A stretch of DNA of 60,639 nt from Deltaproteobacteria bacterium (GTDB lineage Bacteria; Desulfobacterota; Desulfobaccia; Desulfobaccales; 0-14-0-80-60-11). The translations under genes and the position numbers were made by a program. Location: contig JASEFS010000022.1 of the NCBI GenBank assembly GCA_030018495.1, positions 1-60,639 of the forward strand. Direction: 5' to 3'. The notes beneath the pieces are model-generated. The model did not search any database and had not been told where the DNA came from. It worked only from the letters and a program-made list of their open reading frames with translations. Shown here one piece after another: positions 34,791 through 42,918 of the stretch (within the stretch, counting starts at the first letter, position 1; the number at the start of each line of letters is the position of its first letter).

Positions 34791-37361
34791 ATGGCCGACT
34801 TGCTGGAAATGTTGAAAAGACTTTGGGGAAGAATCCGGAGGCCCAAGCCTGAAGCGGCGCCTTTCCCGGAGATCTTCGAGCAGTTCCAGACTTTGCTTCA
34901 GGATCATCAACAGGTCATGGAACTTATTGCGGATCTGGGCGAAAAGTCAGGCGGTGAATACATTTTCGACCGCAAGTATCTCGTTGATTTTACGAATACC
35001 CTGCACACCCTGTTGTTGCGCATGGTCAACAGTTTGAACCTCATGGCGGACAAACGCTATATGGACCTGTACACCAGCCTGGACCGCATTTTTCAACCCA
35101 TGGAGGCGGAACTGCGGGGGCGGCTCCTGCTGTCCGAGGAAATGCCCCTGGTCATCGGTTTGAGTGCGCTTCCTCTGGACCACCCCGAACTCACCGGCGG
35201 CAAGGCCAACAATTTAGGGCGCATCAGCCAAAGTCTCAAGCTGCCGGTGCCCAACGGGTTTGTCATCACCACCCGGGCTTACCGGAAGTTTCTGGAGGTC
35301 AACCGGCTTGAGGAGCGCATCCATGCCCGGCTGGAAGCCTGGACTGCCGGAGAACTGGATACAGAGCAGACCTCGCGCCAGATCCAGTACAGCATTCTGG
35401 CCGGTCTGCCTCCCAAAGAGGTGGCGGCGGAGATCAGACGCCAGGCCGCCAGGGATGAGATGTACTGGGCCGTCCGCAGCAGCGCCTATGGTGAGGACGG
35501 CGAATTGACTTTTGCGGGCCTTCATGAGACCCGCCTGCAGGTGCCTTCCAGGAAAATTCTTTCGGCTTACAAAGAGGTGCTGGCCAGTCTTTATTCCTCC
35601 CAAGCCTTGATCTACAGGCAAAGAATGGGGCTTCTGGGAGAAGAAGCCGCTATGGCCGTCCTCTGTCAGGAGACCATCGCCAGCCGCACCGCGGGGGTGA
35701 TCCACACTCTTGATTTGTCCGCCCCCGAGGCAAACTGTCTGGTAATTTACGCCTCCTGGGGTTGGGGCCGTACGGTGGTGGAGGGCCGCGCTCAGGTGGA
35801 TCGCCTGGTGGTGGAAAAAGACCCGCCCTTTCGCGTCAGCGCCGCGGAAATCGCCCGCAAGGAGATCATGGTGAGGCCGAAGCCCGGGGGCGGAGAAGAG
35901 GAAATAGCCGTGCCCCCGGAGCAGCAGATTCTGCCCTCTTTGGCGGATGAAGACGTATCTACCCTGGTAAAGTGGGCCCTGAGCCTGGAGCGCTATTTCA
36001 AGCGGCCCCAGGAGATCGAATGGGCCCAGGACGACGCCGGCGCCCTCTGGATCTTGCAGTCCAGGTCCATGAATATTCCCAGGATGACCATGGCGCTCCA
36101 CGGTAATATCGCCGAGATCACTTCCCGCTATCCCGTCCTGATCAAGGACGTGGGCACCGTAGCCCATGCGGGGGTGGGCTCCGGACCGGTCTGCCGGGTG
36201 GATTCCGATGCCAAGCTCGAACTTTTCCCGGAGGGCGGAGTGCTGGTCATCAAGTACACCGCGCCCTGGCTCACCCCCATCGTGCCCAAGGCCTCGGCCA
36301 TTGTTTCGGAACGGGGTTCCGCCGCGGGGCACCTGGCCACCATCGCCCGGGAATTCCGGGTGCCCACTTTGGTGGGGGTGGAAGGAGCCTATGACCGTTT
36401 GCCGGAGGGCGACGAAGTAACGGTGGACACCAAGCAGCGGGTGATTTATGCCGGGCGGATCAAGGAGCTTTTGCAGTATGAACTGGTGCAAGCTCCCGCG
36501 TTTGAGGAAACCCAGGAGTTCCGGCAACTGAGGCGCCTGTTGAAGCGCATCGCGCCCCTGCATCTCATCGACCCCGAGGCGTCCAACTTCACCCCTCAAG
36601 GCTGCGAGTCAGTACATGACGTTATCCGGTTCATCCATGAAAAGGCCGTGAACGAGCTCATGGACCTGCCCAGGTTTTTAAAACGGTTCAAGGGAGTGCA
36701 GATTTACACCCTGAGCTCTGATGTGCCCATCGGCCTCAAGATTTTGGACCTGGAAGGCGGAATTGATCCTCAGGTACAGGGGAATCGGGTGACGGCAGAG
36801 CACATCCGGTCCTTGCCTTTGAAGGCTCTCTGGGAAGGCGTCTCCGCCCCCGGGGTGTGGAGCACCGAGCCCATCCCGGTGGATTTCAAAGGGATGATGT
36901 CCAGCCTCACCAAGACTTGGGCCGAAAGCCCCGGCACCATGGGCTACACCGGTTTTAACCTGGCGGTGGTCAGCAGGGTTTACATGAACCTGCACCTGCG
37001 CTTGGGCTATCATCTGAACCTGGTGGACGCCCGCATGCACCCGGAGCCGCAGCATAACCACATTTATTTCCGGTTTGTGGGCGGGGTTACGGACATGACC
37101 CGCAGGTCCCGCCGGGCCCAGCTTCTGGCCCATATACTGTCGAAATTCCACTTCAAGGTGGACGTTAAAGGAGATCTGGTGGTGGCCCGGGTGCTCCATC
37201 TTTCCCAGGAGGAAATGCATCTGCGCCTCGAGGTCCTGGGTCAGTTGATCGGGTTCACCCGGCAGCTGGACATCCAATTAAAAAGCGATGCCGACATCCC
37301 GCAGTTTATGGAGTCCTTCTTTCAGCAGCACTCCCCGGATCGGGAAACGCCTTCGGCATAG
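34791..37361 (+). CDS. ATP-grasp/phosphohistidine 'dikinase' with novel C-terminal domain
   Basis: Four parts are visible. Residues 1-115 are a charged helical domain not found in PEP synthase. Residues 125-430 are a PPDK/PEP-synthase N-terminal ATP-grasp domain (TGGKANNLGRIS, AVRSSAYGEDG, TFAGLHET, closing WILQSRSM). Residues 445-560 are the swivelling phosphohistidine domain, with H514 in GSAAGHLATIAREFRVP. Residues 565-856, where PEP synthase has its TIM barrel, are something else that I cannot assign. ATP-driven phosphorylation of H514 is likely retained, but the acceptor is unlikely to be pyruvate. The gene sits in the TauE/Usp operon. Automatic annotation as PEP synthase would mislead. 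Confidence 0.8.
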   Translation: MADLLEMLKRLWGRIRRPKPEAAPFPEIFEQFQTLLQDHQQVMELIADLGEKSGGEYIFDRKYLVDFTNTLHTLLLRMVNSLNLMADKRYMDLYTSLDRIFQPMEAELRGRLLLSEEMPLVIGLSALPLDHPELTGGKANNLGRISQSLKLPVPNGFVITTRAYRKFLEVNRLEERIHARLEAWTAGELDTEQTSRQIQYSILAGLPPKEVAAEIRRQAARDEMYWAVRSSAYGEDGELTFAGLHETRLQVPSRKILSAYKEVLASLYSSQALIYRQRMGLLGEEAAMAVLCQETIASRTAGVIHTLDLSAPEANCLVIYASWGWGRTVVEGRAQVDRLVVEKDPPFRVSAAEIARKEIMVRPKPGGGEEEIAVPPEQQILPSLADEDVSTLVKWALSLERYFKRPQEIEWAQDDAGALWILQSRSMNIPRMTMALHGNIAEITSRYPVLIKDVGTVAHAGVGSGPVCRVDSDAKLELFPEGGVLVIKYTAPWLTPIVPKASAIVSERGSAAGHLATIAREFRVPTLVGVEGAYDRLPEGDEVTVDTKQRVIYAGRIKELLQYELVQAPAFEETQEFRQLRRLLKRIAPLHLIDPEASNFTPQGCESVHDVIRFIHEKAVNELMDLPRFLKRFKGVQIYTLSSDVPIGLKILDLEGGIDPQVQGNRVTAEHIRSLPLKALWEGVSAPGVWSTEPIPVDFKGMMSSLTKTWAESPGTMGYTGFNLAVVSRVYMNLHLRLGYHLNLVDARMHPEPQHNHIYFRFVGGVTDMTRRSRRAQLLAHILSKFHFKVDVKGDLVVARVLHLSQEEMHLRLEVLGQLIGFTRQLDIQLKSDADIPQFMESFFQQHSPDRETPSA

Positions 37362-37370
37362 GAGGAGAAC

Positions 37371-37760
37371 ATGAGCCCCAAGAAGCTCAAAATCATGGTC
37401 CTGGACGACGAACCCATCGTCTGCAAGCGGCTCCAGCCGGCTTTGGAAAAATTGGGTTACGAAGTGGATACCTTTACCCAGAGCCTGGAGGCCCTGCACC
37501 GGATTCGAGACTTTGATTACGATATCATCATCACGGACCTCAAGATGAAGGGCGTTGACGGCATGCGCTTTCTCCAGGAGGCGAAAAAACGCCGACCCGA
37601 AACCGAGGTCATTGTCATTACCGGCTTCGCCACCCTGGAAACGGCCAAAGAGTCTTTTCAGAAGGGGGTGTTCGACTTCATCGCCAAGCCCTTCAAGCTG
37701 AGCGAGATTCAGGAAGTGGTGGCCAAGGCCGCGGCCAAAATTCAGGCTCAAAGCGGCTGA
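37371..37760 (+). CDS. Single-domain response regulator
   Basis: A stand-alone CheY-like receiver of 129 aa: acidic pocket D12-D13-E14, phosphoacceptor D56 in IIITDLKM, conserved T in VITGFA and K in IAKPFK. It has no output domain, so it must act by protein contact or as a phosphorelay step. It is similar in style to the receiver of the NtrC-type regulator in this locus (both contain ITGxA...KGxFxxxxKP). It starts 9 bases after the dikinase gene. Confidence 0.93.
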   Translation: MSPKKLKIMVLDDEPIVCKRLQPALEKLGYEVDTFTQSLEALHRIRDFDYDIIITDLKMKGVDGMRFLQEAKKRRPETEVIVITGFATLETAKESFQKGVFDFIAKPFKLSEIQEVVAKAAAKIQAQSG

Positions 37761-37817
37761 TGTCTGATGATTACAGGACGGTTGCGAGGAACGATATGTC
37801 AGTGGGGGTGATTACGC

Positions 37818-38609
37818 ATGATTAAGGCACTAGTGGCCATTGAAGTGGATCTGGCCTCCAGTTTTGCCATCCGCTATGCCTGTCAACTGAGCGGGCTTAT
37901 TGATATGGAGATTCACCCGGTTTATGTCAAGTTTCCTAATCCTGAAGCGCCCATGACCGGGGTAGGCTGGGTGAGGCATACCTGGGAACGCGAGGTGGTT
38001 GAAACGGGCCGGGAGGAGATCCAGGAGATGCTTGCCTCGGAGAGCGAATCCTGTCCCGTGCTAAAGGAGCCGCGGGTAGTTTATGGCGACCGGGAGCAGG
38101 AATTGCTCCGGATCATGCAGCATGAAAAATTCGGCCTTTACATCGAGGGGGCTCCCTACCCATTTACACCGGCTGCGATTTATCAGAGACTCCGGGGCAA
38201 ATTTTACCAGACGCTTCCCTGTCCCTTGATTTGGCTCAGGGGCATGAGGAAAATCGCCAAGGTGCTGGCCCTTTGCTCTGAACCGGCGGGCGCCGGGGCG
38301 GTGCTGAAAAGCCTGGAAAGCCTTTGGGAAGGATGTCCCACCCCCGTTCATCTGGCCTATCCCGACGCCCCGGGGGGCAACCCGGATATGGCCGCCGCGG
38401 TCGCCGAAGCCGGGGCGCGGCTTAAAGCCAAGCGCTGCCGGGTGATCATTGAAGAGCCGTTTGCGCCGGGGGCCGGCGGGCTGCCGGCTAACATGGCGCA
38501 GGACTTTGGACTGGCAATCCTGGCTTTGAAAAGGGGCGCCAAGAAAGACGACCCCCAATTTCAATGGCTGGCCCGCCAGAGGGTGCCGTTAATGCTGTTG
38601 CTGGCGTGA
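37818..38609 (+). CDS. Universal-stress-like protein, divergent
   Basis: The start MIKALVAIEVDLASSFAIRYACQLS and the alternating strands fit a tandem Usp (Rossmann-like) fold, but the ATP-binding GxxGx9GS signature is not visible in either half. The second half begins near RKIAKVLALCSEP. It may therefore be a non-nucleotide-binding member. It is followed by two more Usp-type genes with gaps of 36 and 44 bases, in one operon with the dikinase and receiver genes. Confidence 0.65.
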   Translation: MIKALVAIEVDLASSFAIRYACQLSGLIDMEIHPVYVKFPNPEAPMTGVGWVRHTWEREVVETGREEIQEMLASESESCPVLKEPRVVYGDREQELLRIMQHEKFGLYIEGAPYPFTPAAIYQRLRGKFYQTLPCPLIWLRGMRKIAKVLALCSEPAGAGAVLKSLESLWEGCPTPVHLAYPDAPGGNPDMAAAVAEAGARLKAKRCRVIIEEPFAPGAGGLPANMAQDFGLAILALKRGAKKDDPQFQWLARQRVPLMLLLA

Positions 38610-38645
38610 TGTGCCGGAAATTTTGCTGAGAAAGGAAGGTGCGGC

Positions 38646-39506
38646 ATGAAAATCCTCTTCGCAGCCGACGAATATCCCTATAGCGCGTATGCGCTCAACG
38701 AAATAATCAGGCTGGCCGTGAACACCTGGGCCGATGTCACCCTGATGGCCGCGGGGCCGGTGGGAATCGAAATCCCGCAGGAGCATCCTCTGCTCCGGGC
38801 CCTGCAGAAATACCGTGAGATTTTCTTAAAAAGATCCGAAACGGAAGGTTCGCCTTATGCCCGAAAAAACTGGCGGCATGAATGGCTCCCTCTGAAAAAC
38901 GGCCTCTTTGAGGAACTGCTGGTGTGCCGGGGTGAAAAAAGGGACGTGCGGGTCTGCTTCCGCAATGACAACCCCGTCTCCGGAATTTTGGCCGAGGCCC
39001 GGGAGGAGGACTCCGACCTTATTATCCTGGGCTGCACCAAAGGGCAGGAGTGCATCTGGCAGGACGCCCCTCCCGTGCCCCAGCGGGTGGTCAACGACGC
39101 CGATTGCTCGGTGCTCCTGGTCAAAGAGGAACAGCCCGTGACGCGCATCCTGGCCTGTTTGGACCAGAGCTATATCAGCCAGGACTCCCTCGAAATGATC
39201 AATCAGTTGGCCACCATCCACAAGGCCCAGGTTGAACTGGTGGGCTTGAGCCAGTCCGGAGACATGAAAAAGGACGTTTACCGGCGCCTCATTGAAATCG
39301 GGGATTATTATGAGGACCGCCAGATCCAGGTGGCCACCCAGCTCACCGAAGTCAAAGATTTCGAAAAGTTTGTGGCCCATGAATTAAAGCAGGACCTGCT
39401 GGCCCTGTGGGTGGGCCGCAAGTCCCTGTTGGACCGTTTCTATCCCCGGGATTGGGTGGGCCGCTTTGTCAGCAAATGCCAGACCTCCGTGCTGGTCATG
39501 CGCTAA
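38646..39506 (+). CDS. Universal-stress-like protein, tandem domain
   Basis: MKILFAADEYPYSAYALNEIIRLA opens the first Usp-like half, which ends with DSDLIILGCTKGQECIWQDAPPVPQRVVNDADCSVLLVKEE. The spacing resembles the family nucleotide loop, but the canonical GxxG is modified (GCTKG). The second half (ARILACLDQSYIS region) closes with LLALWVGRKSLLDRFYPRDWVGRFVSKCQTSVLVM. Likely a stress-responsive cytosolic dimer; ligand unknown. Confidence 0.75.
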   Translation: MKILFAADEYPYSAYALNEIIRLAVNTWADVTLMAAGPVGIEIPQEHPLLRALQKYREIFLKRSETEGSPYARKNWRHEWLPLKNGLFEELLVCRGEKRDVRVCFRNDNPVSGILAEAREEDSDLIILGCTKGQECIWQDAPPVPQRVVNDADCSVLLVKEEQPVTRILACLDQSYISQDSLEMINQLATIHKAQVELVGLSQSGDMKKDVYRRLIEIGDYYEDRQIQVATQLTEVKDFEKFVAHELKQDLLALWVGRKSLLDRFYPRDWVGRFVSKCQTSVLVMR

Positions 39507-39550
39507 TTTCAGCCGGGAGATGAAAAATGATGCGCAATAGAGGTGATTCC

Positions 39551-40402
39551 ATGAAAATTCTGGTGGCTGTGGATAAAAGCGAAGAATCGCGGCAGGCCCT
39601 GCGGTATACCTGCCATCTCCTGGAGCATTTCCCCGCACTGGTCGATGCCCTCTACGTCAAGCCGGATATAGTGGACATAGTGGCGGATAGCTCTTATGCG
39701 CCCTTCGCCACCAAGGGCGACGTGGAGAGGGCGGTGGAAACCGACGCCCAGAAGGTCCTGGAGGACATCATTGAATCCTGCGAGATTTGCCTGGGCGGCA
39801 AGATTCCCTGCCAGCCGAAGGTGGCGGTGGGAGAGCCCGCGGATGAAATCCTCAACTTCGCCCATGAGGGCGGCTACGATATGATCGTCCTGGGCTCCCA
39901 TGGCCGTTCTTCCCTGAGAGGATTCTTTCTGGGCGCGGTGCATGCCAAGATTCTCCATCACGCCTTGCAGCCGGTGCTGATCTTGCGCAATTTTCGCCCT
40001 ATCCAGAAAATCCTGGTGGCCTACCGGGGTTCGCAGTGCGATCAGGGAGCCCTGGAGTTTATCGCCCCGCTGTTTGCCAAAAAGAAGCCGGAAATCACCA
40101 TCATGCACGTTCAGGAGACCGAACTCGGAGAGAGCCCGGAATTTGCCCAAGCCTGTTTAATGACCGGCGAGCAGACTCTCAATCAGTATGACTACAAGCC
40201 CATTAAAAAAATGACTCAGGGCGACTTTGTCGACGAGGTTTTAAAAGCGGTGGCGGTGGGGCGCTACGACCTGCTGGTGCTGGGAGCCTATGGCCATCAT
40301 CGCCCGAAGTACTTGAAAGTCATCAGCGACGAGGCACTTAACCTGGTGCGCCTGACCACCCGGCCGGTCCTGGTGTTTCGCGATTTCAGCGAAAGCTTCT
40401 GA
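39551..40402 (+). CDS. Universal stress protein, tandem UspA domains
   Basis: The first domain is a textbook UspA: MKILVAVDKSEESRQALRYT, then YDMIVLGSHGRSSLRGFFLGAVHAKILHHALQPVLILR, which carries the GxxGx9G nucleotide motif in slightly altered form. The second domain (from IQKILVAYRGS) ends with LLVLGAYGHHRPKYLKVISDEALNLVRLTTRPVLVFR. ATG 39551 is preferred over 39527 because an AGAGGTG site lies within the longer frame. It is the last gene of the cluster. Confidence 0.9.
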   Translation: MKILVAVDKSEESRQALRYTCHLLEHFPALVDALYVKPDIVDIVADSSYAPFATKGDVERAVETDAQKVLEDIIESCEICLGGKIPCQPKVAVGEPADEILNFAHEGGYDMIVLGSHGRSSLRGFFLGAVHAKILHHALQPVLILRNFRPIQKILVAYRGSQCDQGALEFIAPLFAKKKPEITIMHVQETELGESPEFAQACLMTGEQTLNQYDYKPIKKMTQGDFVDEVLKAVAVGRYDLLVLGAYGHHRPKYLKVISDEALNLVRLTTRPVLVFRDFSESF

Positions 40403-40541
40403 CCCGGTAAAGAGAGGTGCACGGCTCCTGCAGCACAGTACAGCAAAGGCTTGGCCGCCGGTGATGGAGTGCGCCTCGCGAAAAAGCGGCCGATAACTGC
40501 TTCCGCCAGTACAAAAACTACTAAAATTATCGGAAAAGAAT

Positions 40542-40550
40542 TGTTATAAT
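40542..40550 (+). promoter_or_regulatory. Possible extended -10 promoter upstream of the enoyl-CoA hydratase gene
   Basis: TG-T-TATAAT (40542-40550) is a perfect extended -10 without a clear -35. It lies in a 354-base AT-rich gap (40403-40756) with no credible gene, about 205 bases before ATG 40757. Confidence 0.35.
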
Positions 40551-40756
40551 TCCAGAAACCTCGTGATTCTTTAAAATTTAAAAAAATCTGAAGGCCGGTT
40601 TTTGGGGACCTGTGGCGGTTGAACAGACAAACCAAAAATACGGCAGAATTTCGTTTAGCGCCTGGGAGCATCCGGCGAAATAATTTGGCTTTAGTCAAGG
40701 CAGTCGATATCATCTCAATGTATTTTTTGCATGACTAAACTAAAGGGAGGCGCTTT

Positions 40757-41533
40757 ATGAGCTATACCGACGTCCTGGTGGACAAAAAGGAGCATATAGG
40801 CATCATCACTCTGAACCGCCCTCAAGCGATGAATACCTTCAACGTTGCCTTTGCCCGGCAACTCAATGACGCCTTGTGGGAAATGGAGAACGATCCTGAA
40901 GTCAGGGTGGTGGTCATCGATGCCAACGGCAAGCATTTCTCCACGGGCATTTCCCTGGATGAATTCAAGAATAAAACCAACAAGGAGTACCGCGAGTTCA
41001 TCCGCCTGATGGACGAACACAATCACACCATCGCCAAAATGAAGAAGCCGGTGATCGCCTCGGTCAAAGGCTATGCCCTGGCCAACGGCGCGGGCCTGTC
41101 CTTTGCCTGCGACTTGACGGTGGCGGCGGAGGATGCCAAATTCGGGACCACGGCTATCAATGTGGGGCTTATCTGTCTCGGCCCGGCCGCGCCGCTGATG
41201 CGCCATGTCGGCCGCAAAAAGGCTCTGGAGATGGTGCTTTTGGGAGAAATCATATCGGCCGCCGAGGCCCAGAGGCTGGGACTGGTCAACATGGTGGTGC
41301 CGAGCGACAAATTGGAGGAAGCCACCCTGGAATTGGCTGCCAAACTCGCGGCCAAGAGCCCGCTGGCCTTGCAGATCGGCAAAACCGGCATCTACCGGGT
41401 GCAGGATCTCCCTTATCACGAGGGCCTTGACGTGCTGAGCGAGCTGTTTGCCGCGTTGTGCAGCACCGAAGATGCCGAGGAAGGCGTGAAGGCCTTCCTG
41501 GAAAAGAGAAAACCTGTCTGGCGGGAACGCTAG
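40757..41533 (+). CDS. Enoyl-CoA hydratase/isomerase (crotonase) family protein
   Basis: The crotonase fold is evident: GIITLNRPQAMNTFN, the first oxyanion-hole segment GKHFSTGISLDEF, and the second VKGYALANGAGLSFACDLTVAAEDAKFG. Where true hydratases carry two catalytic glutamates, the residues after the second segment read INVGLICLGPAA, which lack the usual glutamate (ExxxG), so hydration activity is uncertain. A good AAAGGGAGG site precedes the ATG. No other beta-oxidation gene is nearby. Confidence 0.88.
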   Translation: MSYTDVLVDKKEHIGIITLNRPQAMNTFNVAFARQLNDALWEMENDPEVRVVVIDANGKHFSTGISLDEFKNKTNKEYREFIRLMDEHNHTIAKMKKPVIASVKGYALANGAGLSFACDLTVAAEDAKFGTTAINVGLICLGPAAPLMRHVGRKKALEMVLLGEIISAAEAQRLGLVNMVVPSDKLEEATLELAAKLAAKSPLALQIGKTGIYRVQDLPYHEGLDVLSELFAALCSTEDAEEGVKAFLEKRKPVWRER

Positions 41534-41562
41534 GACCAAGCAAATGTTTTAAGGTGTCAACA

Positions 41563-41826
41563 ATGAGTCTCGAAGAAGTGATGAAAACCCGTGGATTCAA
41601 CCTTTCGGCAAGCTGCGCCGGGAAGGCGTCCTATACCAAATGGATAAAATATAAAGGCCGCCGCGCCTATATAACGGTCAATGATGTCAGCGGGGACAGC
41701 TTCCCCACCAGTTTGGAGGAACCCGTTCAAGTGACGATCCACGACCTCAAGTCCGGTGATGAGATTGAAACTCCGCAGGTCGTCAGCTCTCTGAAAGCGT
41801 ATTTGGCATCGCTGGACGGGGACTGA
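41563..41826 (+). CDS. Small protein of unknown function (87 aa)
   Basis: I do not recognise this protein. It starts at ATG 41563 with AAGGTG six bases upstream, 29 bases after the crotonase gene, so the two are probably cotranscribed. The sequence is basic and beta-rich (YTKWIKYKGRRAYITVNDVSGDSFP), with one cysteine (SCAGKA) and no membrane segment. The upstream extension of the frame to 41458 overlaps the crotonase gene and is not supported. Confidence 0.65.
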   Translation: MSLEEVMKTRGFNLSASCAGKASYTKWIKYKGRRAYITVNDVSGDSFPTSLEEPVQVTIHDLKSGDEIETPQVVSSLKAYLASLDGD

Positions 41827-42036
41827 AATAATCCTGGCCCGCTGAAATAACCGGGCTGATTGCGGTCGCGCACAAAGATTTTAAAGTAATCTCCGGAGGC
41901 AGGAAGGTCTCTTCAAGAGATCCGGAACCTCTCCTAAAAACCGGATCACGAGTCCAGCGCTTGCTCTCAAACAAATACATGGAATTGCTTTAGCGATTGA
42001 AGGTAATCCTCAGGCTGGAGTTGCGCCCAGGGAAGC

Positions 42037-42909
42037 TCAAAGGTCCGAGTAGGCGCCGCGCTCAGGCCGCGGCAAAGATTCTTTGCTATCACCGGCGGGA
42101 ACCATCGCCCCCGCTCCAAGGGGACGCCAGCCCAACTCCACCCCCATTTCAAGCAGGGCCGCCTTGCCCCGCACCGCAATATCGCTGATGAATTGAAACT
42201 GCTCCCGGCAGTCAATGGGATAGGCCCTGACCTTATAGTGGGTGCCCCACACCTCTTCCTTCAACACCACTACAATAGGCCGCTCGTGATTGAGATAGGG
42301 GCTGGTCAAGGCCACATCGCGCAATTTCCGGCGCACCAAGGCTCCATCATGATGGGGGTGCAGGTAAAAATCGGTAACGCACATAAGGTCCCGCCTGCCG
42401 TCGTTGGCATTATAAATGTTGGTATCCCAGAACTTCAGGTGGGGGATGGTGACCGTATCATCGTCAGGGGTGACCAGACGCATGGCCCGAAGGCCCACGG
42501 TTTTCACTTCGCCGTACGCCCGGTCGATTTTCACCCAATCTCCGGGGCGGTAGGGGCGCTCGTAAATGGCCACGATGCCGGCCACCAGGCTGCTGCCGAA
42601 ATCCTTGACCGCAAAGCCCAGGGCAATGGCCAGCGCCGCGAAGATGGCCGCAAGATTTTGCAAGGTCGGCTCAATGATCGTCGGCACCAGCAGAATCAGG
42701 GCCACATTGATTATAAGCAGGCGCATCACCGGAATAGAAGGGAGGATGTAGAGACGGAAACGGCCGCCCAGCCTCTCGGCCAGCCAGGGGACCGCACGTT
42801 CCACCATGCGCATGACCACCCAGGCCCCGATGATAATTATGAAAATCCGCACAAAATTGATTTGGTTTATGTCCCTTAAAACTTTGGTCAGTGAACTGTA
42901 ATCGTTCAT
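42037..42909 (-). CDS. MscS-family mechanosensitive ion channel
   Basis: Three membrane helices are followed by the MscS pore and beta domain: IALGFAVKDFGSSLVAGIVAIYERPYRPGDWVKI, then VKTVGLRAMRLVTPDDDTVTIPHLKF. The C-terminal alpha/beta domain ends in a charged tail. Length 290 aa is typical of the short class. Such channels release solutes on hypo-osmotic shock. It is preceded, 9 bases upstream, by a gene for a degenerate P-loop protein, so the channel is the second gene of a two-gene operon. A 7-bp inverted repeat (41919-41925 / 41941-41947) lies downstream, without a T-run. Confidence 0.92.
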   Translation of the reverse strand: MNDYSSLTKVLRDINQINFVRIFIIIIGAWVVMRMVERAVPWLAERLGGRFRLYILPSIPVMRLLIINVALILLVPTIIEPTLQNLAAIFAALAIALGFAVKDFGSSLVAGIVAIYERPYRPGDWVKIDRAYGEVKTVGLRAMRLVTPDDDTVTIPHLKFWDTNIYNANDGRRDLMCVTDFYLHPHHDGALVRRKLRDVALTSPYLNHERPIVVVLKEEVWGTHYKVRAYPIDCREQFQFISDIAVRGKAALLEMGVELGWRPLGAGAMVPAGDSKESLPRPERGAYSDL

Positions 42910-42918
42910 CCTTCCCTC

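Noticed and set aside
35214-36599. 461-codon open frame antisense to the dikinase gene
   Set aside because: No domain or ribosome site; composition (H, G, Q, P rich) is that of a codon shadow.
40297-40713. 138-codon minus-strand frame in the AT-rich gap before the crotonase gene
   Set aside because: Half of it is a shadow of the Usp gene and the rest is AT-rich DNA with a likely promoter on the other strand.
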